Shown in pieces: positions 60,302 to 64,000 of a stretch of 64,000 nucleotides of DNA. The first letter of the stretch is position 1. Each line of letters opens with the position of its first letter. Origin of the DNA: Gammaproteobacteria bacterium (GTDB lineage: Bacteria; Pseudomonadota; Gammaproteobacteria; Xanthomonadales; Marinicellaceae). The DNA lies in NCBI GenBank assembly GCA_030430025.1, contig JAUIGR010000002.1:1-64000 (forward strand), written 5' to 3'. The notes beneath the pieces were generated by a model. That model did no database searches. It was not told the DNA's origin and worked only from the letters and a program-made list of their open reading frames with translations. The translations under genes were made by a program, and so were the position numbers.

Positions 60302-60508
60302 CAACACACTCAAGTCGTTCGAATCTCGCTCACTGGGACGCAGCGCCGCATTGCGGCTTGCGCGCTTGCTGTAACGAGTCCCGCTGAATGCTTTCAGGTT
60401 GCCCCGTCGCGCAAGCGCTCCGTAACAACCTGAATCAGCAGACATGTCCTGTGCTAAAATCAAAATTTTAACCCAAGCCACGCTGCTGTTCAGCGGGGCT
60501 CGTTATGC
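60297..60508 (+). repeat. Cassette 2 attC remnant plus 134-bp repeat, copy 1
   Basis: R'' GCCTAAC at 60297 starts an attC whose right half is lost. From 60372 the 134-bp repeat follows, to 60505. Outer arms TAACGAGTCCCGCTGAA/TTCAGCGGGGCTCGTTA pair with one G-T wobble. Inner stems are TTCAGGTTG/CAACCTGAA and CAGCAG..CCTG/CAGG..CTGCTG (CAAG..CTGCTG type in this copy). R' is GTTATGC. Confidence 0.75.
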
Positions 60509-60530
60509 GTCGCTTTTAGGTGTTTGTAAT

Positions 60531-60908
60531 ATGGAAAGCAATGAAAAATGGTGTGTAGCGGCCAATATAAAGAAAGAGATACCCTATGGTCCGGGTGGTG
60601 CTGAGATAAAACGGGGAGTCAGGCTGTATCGTGGTGGTGCGAAAATACACATCATTGGCGCATACAGAGGAATGGCGGAAAAAGTTGTTGTGATTGGTCA
60701 GCATCGCAAATCTGGCAAATATGTGTCATGTGCTGTGCATATAAACAAAATCGAGAACTTTCGCGTACAAAAAATATACAGCAAACGCATATTGAGCATG
60801 CTCAAAAATGCACACAAATATAATACTGGTGAAGCTGGGTTTTCAAGTGAGAGCGAATCTGAGTTATTTATGCAAATGATTAAATCATGGAGTGAATACT
60901 ACGTATAA
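60531..60908 (+). CDS. Cassette 3 protein, unknown
   Basis: 125 residues from ATG 60531; the frame stays open back into the repeat, so earlier starts are not believed. It is a basic protein with a beta-rich centre (RLYRGGAKIHIIGAYRGMAEKVVVIGQ) and a helical C-terminus. There is no signal peptide. Its function cannot be told. Confidence 0.6.
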   Translation: MESNEKWCVAANIKKEIPYGPGGAEIKRGVRLYRGGAKIHIIGAYRGMAEKVVVIGQHRKSGKYVSCAVHINKIENFRVQKIYSKRILSMLKNAHKYNTGEAGFSSESESELFMQMIKSWSEYYV

Positions 60909-61043
60909 CAAGACAATGAAGTACGTTCCATACACTGCGTGTCTTCCACCGGACATTTTCCGTCTGGCTGCACTTTGCGCATGCTTCGCATTATCGCGCA
61001 AAGCTCATTCAGCCGAAAAATTCCGCTTATTGTGACGTTACAG
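60903..61043 (+). repeat. attC site of cassette 3 (about 141 bp)
   Basis: R'' GTATAAC...ACAATGAAG pairs with CTTATTGT...GTTACAG. The middle has CCGGACATTTTCCGTCTGG and further palindromes. It ends at GTTACAG, where an ORF-less unit begins. Confidence 0.65.
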
Positions 61044-61196
61044 CAGACGCTTGCACGCCTGCCTTAACGAGCCCCGCTGAATGCCCTTCAGGTTGCTCCG
61101 TCGCGCAAGCGCTCCGTAACAACCTGAACCAACAGACATGGCCTGTGCTAAAATCAAAATGTTAACCTAGGCCACGCTGCTGTTCAGCGGGGCTCG
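61038..61196 (+). repeat. ORF-less 159-bp cassette unit, copy 2
   Basis: Begins TTACAGCAGACGCTTG, then (C)TTAAC at 61064, then the 134-bp repeat (61065-61199) with perfect outer arms TAACGAGCCCCGCTGAA/TTCAGCGGGGCTCGTTA. The end GTTAAGG is the start of cassette 4. In copy 4 the same unit has the exact pair GTTACAG/CTGTAAC. No reading frame of interest. Confidence 0.75.
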
Positions 61197-61211
61197 TTAA
61201 GGTGAATATTT

Positions 61212-61823
61212 ATGGAAGAGATCAGGACTTTAATATCTAAAAACCTAAGCAATCAATTTCGATGCAAAGCTGCCGGAAGCGATAATGGCGAATTTATAAC
61301 TAGTACCGAAACTGTGGTAGAAAAAGGTGCTGACATAGCAGCTTTAGGTGCGTTGAGAGCTCAACTAAGAGAGTTTTCTGAAGAATTCTCAGAGTTCTTT
61401 AGCGAGCATAACGGCATTACATTTCACCGCGATACTTTATCTGATGCAGCAGGCTTACAAATACATCCGATCGAAGATTGGAACGAAATAACATCGTTAA
61501 TGAGGGAATGGTACGAGTTTATAGATGAAGAGGAACTTGATGAAGCCGGCATAGATTGGCTTGAATCAGGTATTGCCTTCGCCGAAGTTCCACACTCCGG
61601 AAATTATTTTGTTTTAGCCTTAGAGGGTAAAAATGCAGGAAAAATTCTTTACTCAGATCATGACGGCCTGGAGTATGAGCCTTACGCAGATACCTTTTTT
61701 GCGTTTTTAAAGAAATATCTAGCAGCACCTGAAAAAGAGATGTATAGACTTGGTTGCTACACCAGGTATAGTGATGGGAAAACAAATATTCAATGGATTC
61801 CTGAAGAACCATATTCACCTTAA
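61212..61823 (+). CDS. Cassette 4 protein, SMI1/KNR4 (SUKH)-like
   Basis: 203 acidic residues. The region 'EFSEEFSEFFSEHNGITFHRDT' followed by 'IEDWNEIT', 'GIAFAEVPHSGNYFVLALEGKNAGKILYSDHDG' and 'ADTFFAFLKKYL' fits SMI1/KNR4 proteins. In bacteria these often act as immunity proteins to toxins, or in other partner-binding roles. No toxin is adjacent. The cassette starts TTAAGG and ends with the exact R'' CCTTAAC. Confidence 0.6.
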   Translation: MEEIRTLISKNLSNQFRCKAAGSDNGEFITSTETVVEKGADIAALGALRAQLREFSEEFSEFFSEHNGITFHRDTLSDAAGLQIHPIEDWNEITSLMREWYEFIDEEELDEAGIDWLESGIAFAEVPHSGNYFVLALEGKNAGKILYSDHDGLEYEPYADTFFAFLKKYLAAPEKEMYRLGCYTRYSDGKTNIQWIPEEPYSP

Positions 61824-62063
61824 CAAGCGCATGCAGCCGGACATCAGCAAAGCTGGCGCCACTGATGCGAGCCCCGCTCAATGCCTTTAGGTTCAAACCC
61901 GCACATCGCCTCAAACGCACCTGCTGTAACGAGCCCCGCTGAATGCTTTCAGGTTGCCCTGTCGCGCAAGCGCTCCATAACAACCTGAACCAGCAGACAT
62001 GTCCTGTGCTAAACTCAAAATTTTAACCCAGGCCACGCTGCTGTTCAGCGGGGCTCGTTAGGA
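61818..62063 (+). repeat. Cassette 4 attC remnant, partial repeat and 134-bp repeat copy 3
   Basis: R'' CCTTAAC at 61818 with a short remnant; at 61868-61893 a truncated copy of the repeat's left arm (CGAGCCCCGCTCAATGCCTTTAGGTT); then the full repeat 61927-62060 with perfect outer arms and R' GTTAGGA. Confidence 0.72.
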
Positions 62064-62072
62064 TTGATTAAT

Positions 62073-62486
62073 ATGATTAATAATAGATCAATATTATTGG
62101 GAGTTCTTGTTGTTTTGATCAGCTTATGCTTGCTAGGGTGCTCAAAAGCACAAAATAAGTCTACTTCTCGAGAGCACAACATAACAGATCAAAAGAATGA
62201 AAGTGAAAAAGTGCATAATGCTACAAATGATGAGCTGATATGGCCGGATAGCAGCAACCCGGGAAGTGTTATAGAAATTAGGATTGACAAAAAGGCAGCA
62301 TTAGCAGTGGGAGTTTCACATTCAAAAATCGCTCAGGTCATTAAAGGATTTATGAGAGAAAATCCAAGTGCTTCGCGTGCAAACATTGATTCACTCGATT
62401 TCATCACGGTTAATTTGCCAAATGGGACTCAAGTGCCGATAAAAAATTTTGTAACACTTCATATGAGGTTGATGGAAAAAGAATAG
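62073..62486 (+). CDS. Cassette 5 lipoprotein with RND-transporter-like segment
   Basis: 137 residues from ATG 62073 (TAGGA nine bases upstream; TTG 62064 is in frame). Signal and lipobox LLGC, then a charged Ser/Asn/Glu linker. The mature domain 'VIEIRIDKKAALAVGVSHSKIAQVIKGF' and 'NLPNGTQVPIKNFVTL' resembles one periplasmic docking subdomain of AcrB/CusA-type pumps. It has no pump core. A function as pump modifier is speculative. Confidence 0.6.
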   Translation: MINNRSILLGVLVVLISLCLLGCSKAQNKSTSREHNITDQKNESEKVHNATNDELIWPDSSNPGSVIEIRIDKKAALAVGVSHSKIAQVIKGFMRENPSASRANIDSLDFITVNLPNGTQVPIKNFVTLHMRLMEKE

Positions 62487-62494
62487 CACAATGT

Positions 62495-62564
62495 ACCTAA
62501 CAAAACGCTCAACACGGAATGTAACAGCTCAGCTGTTACATTCCGGTTAGCTTAGCCGTTACAG
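62495..62564 (+). repeat. attC site of cassette 5 (70 bp)
   Basis: R'' ACCTAAC, a central palindrome GGAATGTAACAGCT/AGCTGTTACATTCC, and R' GTTACAG. It is a complete short attC followed by an ORF-less unit. Confidence 0.75.
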
Positions 62565-62717
62565 CAGACGCTTGTGCGCCTGCTGTAACGAGCCTCGCTG
62601 AATGCCTTCAGGTTGCCCTGTCCACGCAAGCGCTCCGTAACAACCTGAACCAGCAGACATGTCCTGTGCTAAAATCAAAATTTTAACTCAGGCCACGCTG
62701 CTGTTCAGCGGGGTTCG
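62559..62717 (+). repeat. ORF-less 159-bp cassette unit, copy 4
   Basis: Starts TTACAGCAGACGCTTG, with GTTACAG and CTGTAAC as an exact complementary pair at its start and R'' core. The 134-bp repeat follows at 62586-62720. Outer arms TAACGAGCCTCGCTGAA/TTCAGCGGGGTTCGTTG differ from the consensus at three positions, each retaining G-T pairing. Its right end GTTGGGC starts cassette 6. Confidence 0.78.
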
Positions 62718-62743
62718 TTGGGCGTTAAGAATGAGGGATGGCT

Positions 62744-63325
62744 ATGAGTACAGAATTATCTTCGGAGATAATTGCCCCTGAAGGTGCGACAGTAGTTATT
62801 ACGCATAGAGTGCGTAATGACAAACATGCTACCTACGAAAAGTGGGTGGAAGAAATTTCTCCTCTTGCCAAGGAAGCTCCCGGCCATTTGGATTGGCACA
62901 TTGTTCGCCCGATTCCCGGAATAAGCGAAACCTATGCGGTTATTATTCGATTCGACACTGATGCACACCTAAAAGAGTGGATGGACTCTCCGACTCGCGC
63001 TGGTTTGATTGAGAAAGTTCAACCACTGCTTGTAGCTGGAGATGACTTTTTCGTGAGAAGTGGATTGGATTTTTGGTTTACTCCGGCGGGGGCGAAGGCT
63101 CAAGTGCCAGTGCGCTGGAAGCAGTATTTGATCACATGGTCAGCCATTTATCCCCTAGTGCTCGGTGTGTCGTTTATTGCGGAGCTAGTTCTCAGGTATT
63201 TTGGAGTCTCAAATAATCGTTTCATTACCACGCTCGTAGTAACAGGCATCGTCGTTTGTCTTATGGTGTATGTCGTAATGCCTAGGTACACGAAACTAAT
63301 CAGTCGATGGTTGTTTAAAGAATGA
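62744..63325 (+). CDS. Cassette 6 protein: monooxygenase-like domain with membrane tail
   Basis: 193 residues from ATG 62744 (GAGGGA six bases upstream; ATG 62738 is too close to that site). Residues about 15-100 resemble the antibiotic biosynthesis monooxygenase (ABM) fold ('VVITHRVRNDKHATYEKWVEEI', 'APGHLDWHIVRPI', 'HLKEWMDSPTRAGL'). Two membrane segments follow (about 130-150 and 160-182). ABM-plus-membrane proteins are known; the substrate is unknown. Confidence 0.75.
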   Translation: MSTELSSEIIAPEGATVVITHRVRNDKHATYEKWVEEISPLAKEAPGHLDWHIVRPIPGISETYAVIIRFDTDAHLKEWMDSPTRAGLIEKVQPLLVAGDDFFVRSGLDFWFTPAGAKAQVPVRWKQYLITWSAIYPLVLGVSFIAELVLRYFGVSNNRFITTLVVTGIVVCLMVYVVMPRYTKLISRWLFKE

Positions 63326-63332
63326 AGGAAAC

Positions 63333-63501
63333 ACCCAACAATTCGCTCAAACGGACGTTCGCTATCGGGAGCGTCGCTGAATGCCTCCAGATTGCCCCGT
63401 CACGCAAGCGCTTCGTAACAACTTGAACCAGCAGACATGTCCTGTGCTAAAATCAAAATTTTAACCCAGGCCACGCTGCTGTTCAGCGGGGTTCGTTAGG
63501 C
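63333..63501 (+). repeat. Cassette 6 attC remnant plus 134-bp repeat, copy 5
   Basis: R'' ACCCAAC at 63333, then a divergent left arm (GGGAGCGTCGCTGAA) at about 63367 and an otherwise well kept repeat to 63498. R' GTTAGGC starts cassette 7. Confidence 0.7.
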
Positions 63502-63517
63502 ATAACAAGGCTTCAAC

Positions 63518-63964
63518 ATGAGCAACGAAATTCAATTCTATAGCGTTGGTGATGACTTCGGTGAGTTTTCAAATTTCGCACTATTCCCGATCAAACTAGA
63601 TGGAAAGACTTGGCCAACTTCAGAGCATTATTTTCAAGCGGCAAAGTATGTTGATAAATCAGATCAAGAGACTGTTAGAAAAGCCAATTCTCCAGCTCTT
63701 GCTGCTCGATTAGGTCGAGATAGAAAAATAAAGCTACGAAAAGATTGGGAGTCAGCAAAAGTTGGAGTAATGCGTAAAGCTGTATTAGCAAAATTTTCTC
63801 AGCATCAAAAGCTAAAAGATTTATTACTTTCAACAGGTGATTTAAAAATCGTTGAGCATACTGATAATGACAGCTATTGGGGTGATGGTGGTAATGGCAA
63901 AGGCAAAAATATGCTTGGTAAAATTTTGATGGAAGTTCGCAATGAAATCAGAGACCAAGCCTAA
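63518..63964 (+). CDS. Cassette 7 protein, NADAR family
   Basis: 148 residues of the NADAR/YbiA (DUF1768) family. Motifs are 'FGEFSNFALFPIKLDGKTWPTSEHYFQAAKY', 'RKANSPALAARLGRD' and 'DSYWGDGGNGKGKNMLGKILMEVR'. Members act as N-glycosidases on riboflavin intermediates or ADP-ribose-linked substrates, and some occur near toxin or anti-phage genes. The cassette starts TTAGGC and ends with the exact R'' GCCTAAC. Confidence 0.9.
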   Translation: MSNEIQFYSVGDDFGEFSNFALFPIKLDGKTWPTSEHYFQAAKYVDKSDQETVRKANSPALAARLGRDRKIKLRKDWESAKVGVMRKAVLAKFSQHQKLKDLLLSTGDLKIVEHTDNDSYWGDGGNGKGKNMLGKILMEVRNEIRDQA

Positions 63965-64000
63965 CAAGGCCAGTCAGCAGGGCTCGTTATATTTTTAGTA
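63959..64000 (+). repeat. Very short attC-like end of cassette 7
   Basis: GCCTAACAAGGCCAGTCAGC then AGGGCTCGTTATAT: the R'' core is joined to what looks like only the right arm of the 134-bp repeat. It may be a deletion derivative. The next cassette begins at about 63991 and runs off the window. Confidence 0.5.

Larger units (their letters stand above)
59576..64000 (+). mobile_element. Integron gene-cassette array (at least seven cassettes, runs past the edge)
   Basis: Seven same-strand genes are each followed within a few bases by an R''-type core (RYYYAAC: 59951, 60297, 60903, 61818, 62495, 63333, 63959). Each cassette begins with bases complementary or nearly so to its own R'': GTTGGGT/ACCCAAC, GTTAAGG/CCTTAAC and GTTAGGC/GCCTAAC are exact. 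Five spacers carry a ~134-bp recurrent repeat. The integrase is truncated, so the array is probably static unless served in trans. Confidence 0.88.

Noticed and set aside
60245-60481. Minus-strand frame over the cassette 2/3 junction, and a similar one at 61519-61983
   Set aside because: Both run through the repeat and the ends of cassette genes; the shared sequence comes from the repeat.
60372-63498. CRISPR array suggested by regular repeats
   Set aside because: Repeats are ~134 bases, spaced by 440-860 bases of protein-coding cassettes, with no cas genes.

Overview
The window is a piece of a gammaproteobacterial chromosome with moderately low GC. Gene content and protein style (large TonB receptors, trpE apart from trpGDC, tRNA-Gln/prs/rplY, rpsU-yqeY-dnaG-rpoD) point to a marine, non-enteric lineage. 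The C-terminal 'IF..GFE' tails on secreted proteins remind me of Marinicella and related groups; that placement is inference and has not been tested by a search. About nine tenths of the window is ordinary housekeeping sequence. The unusual parts are a tRNA-Arg locus at 13.6-17 kb and an integron cassette array at 59.2-64 kb that runs off the right edge.

Layout. 1-3.8 kb: a truncated secreted CSLREA-like protein, an arylsulfotransferase-like secreted protein, a small secreted protein, yigZ and a membrane-anchored protein. 3.8-8.7 kb: xseA divergent from guaB-guaA-tadA (purine synthesis and tRNA editing). 8.8-13.5 kb: a lytic transglycosylase, a coiled-coil/OmpA pair, and a cystathionine beta-synthase/gamma-lyase pair (reverse transsulfuration). 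13.6-17.1 kb: two interrupted tRNA-Arg copies, an intact tRNA-Arg, a decayed thioesterase-like fragment, a leucine-rich-repeat protein and an intact thioesterase-like gene; the tRNA 3' end is repeated on the far side of the LRR gene. 17.1-27 kb (minus strand): thioredoxin-like lipoprotein and YihY, then mtnN, trpC, trpD, trpG, a TonB receptor and trpE. 27-32 kb (minus): surE-pcm-nlpD, Bax1-type membrane protein-GNAT-lipoprotein, tyrA. 32.3-39.9 kb: CsgG-like and OmpA proteins, rplY, prs, tRNA-Gln, a PQQ-type sugar dehydrogenase, ychF, an EF-hand protein and yggS.

40-45.6 kb: the macromolecular synthesis operon (rpsU, yqeY, dnaG, rpoD), bolA, arsC-like and wrbA. 45.9-51 kb: a second TonB receptor and an S9 peptidase. 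51-58.5 kb: a CPBP-like membrane protein with its catalytic glutamates replaced, maf, PBP1A, a two-component system with an unusual periplasmic sensor, and pgsA. 58.6-59.2 kb: tRNA-Gly, tRNA-Cys, tRNA-Leu.

59.2-64 kb: an N-terminal fragment of an integron integrase points away from at least seven same-strand gene cassettes. Cassette boundaries are supported by complementarity between the first bases of a cassette and the R'' core at its end. Between cassettes lies a recurrent ~134-bp repeat whose sequence predicts a three-way junction rather than a plain attC hairpin. In two places it is a complete ORF-less 159-bp unit with its own cassette ends. Cassette products include a NADAR-family protein, a possible SMI1/KNR4 protein, a lipoprotein resembling an RND-transporter subdomain, a monooxygenase-like membrane protein, and three proteins I do not recognise. 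This array, the interrupted tRNA-Arg copies and the shared GFE tails are the best candidates for undescribed biology here.
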